From Kitasatospora sp. NBC_00374 (lineage in GTDB: Bacteria; Actinomycetota; Actinomycetes; Streptomycetales; Streptomycetaceae), in assembly GCF_041434935.1 (NCBI RefSeq), contig NZ_CP107964.1, forward strand, positions 930,001-994,000: a stretch of DNA of 64,000 nt, in the 5' to 3' direction. The notes beneath the pieces are model-generated. The model saw nothing but the letters and a program-made list of their open reading frames with translations. It was not told where the DNA came from and made no database searches. Numbering within the stretch: position 1 is the first letter of the stretch; each line of letters opens with the position of its first letter. Below are positions 58,913-64,000 of the stretch, piece by piece. The translations under genes and the position numbers were made by a program.

Positions 58913-64000
<5,088 letters not shown>

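Overview
The window is very GC-rich actinobacterial DNA and looks like chromosome of the family Streptomycetaceae (Streptomyces or Kitasatospora). The signs are strong third-position GC bias, frequent GTG and TTG starts, many ATGA/GTGA gene overlaps, streptomycete-type families (streptophobe membrane protein, DUF1876, SpoIIE/HATPase phosphatase, FHA-ABC exporter, ornithine-lipid acyltransferases, LAxTG sortase substrate), and no in-frame TTA codon that I could find by eye. I see no rRNA, tRNA, CRISPR, insertion sequence or prophage. At least eleven genes have a TANNNT-like -10 box 6-7 nt before the start codon and no Shine-Dalgarno, so leaderless transcription is common here.

Left part (1-13.8 kb): the end of a SpoIIE-type phosphatase; a secreted protein made of nine exact heptapeptide repeats; a five-gene minus-strand operon (permease, glutamine-synthetase-like ligase, PuuD-like amidase, aldehyde dehydrogenase, SDR) divergent from a FadR regulator, which together suggest gamma-glutamylation catabolism of an amine or, more likely, an amino alcohol; two polyprenyl-phosphate-mannose mannosyltransferases; and an olsB-olsA-like pair for ornithine lipid.

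Middle (13.8-50.7 kb): housekeeping and signalling genes. These include an Rv1747-like FHA-ABC exporter in an operon with an SH3-like protein and a Ser/Thr kinase; dacB; a CHAP hydrolase without signal peptide; a calerythrin-like EF-hand protein; a second kinase followed by a membrane protein carrying eight T-V-[RQ]-L motifs; a third kinase; a single-domain HD hydrolase; Nei; a PAP2-diacylglycerol-kinase fusion; a two-component system divergent from a GT2-DUF2064 fusion; a LAxTG surface protein; an I66-like inhibitor; and divergent LigD-polymerase and Ku for end joining. A patch at 36.5-38.1 kb holds a truncated hydrolase and a frameshifted secreted protein.

Right end (50.7-64 kb): a nonribosomal peptide synthetase locus. 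A plus-strand protein (adenylation-carrier-condensation) has an adenylation domain that appears to lack the usual amino-acid-binding Asp, so it may load a carboxylic acid. A candidate DasR operator lies just upstream. Facing it, after a kinase-like ATPase, a DUF5994 gene and a CBS gene, is a minus-strand operon: a large synthetase truncated by the window edge (condensation-adenylation-carrier-thioesterase fused to an MFS exporter), a condensation-adenylation-carrier module, and a 55-residue MbtH-like protein. The thioesterase has cysteine where serine is usual, a feature known from enzymes that close strained rings. This locus is the best candidate for something undescribed.
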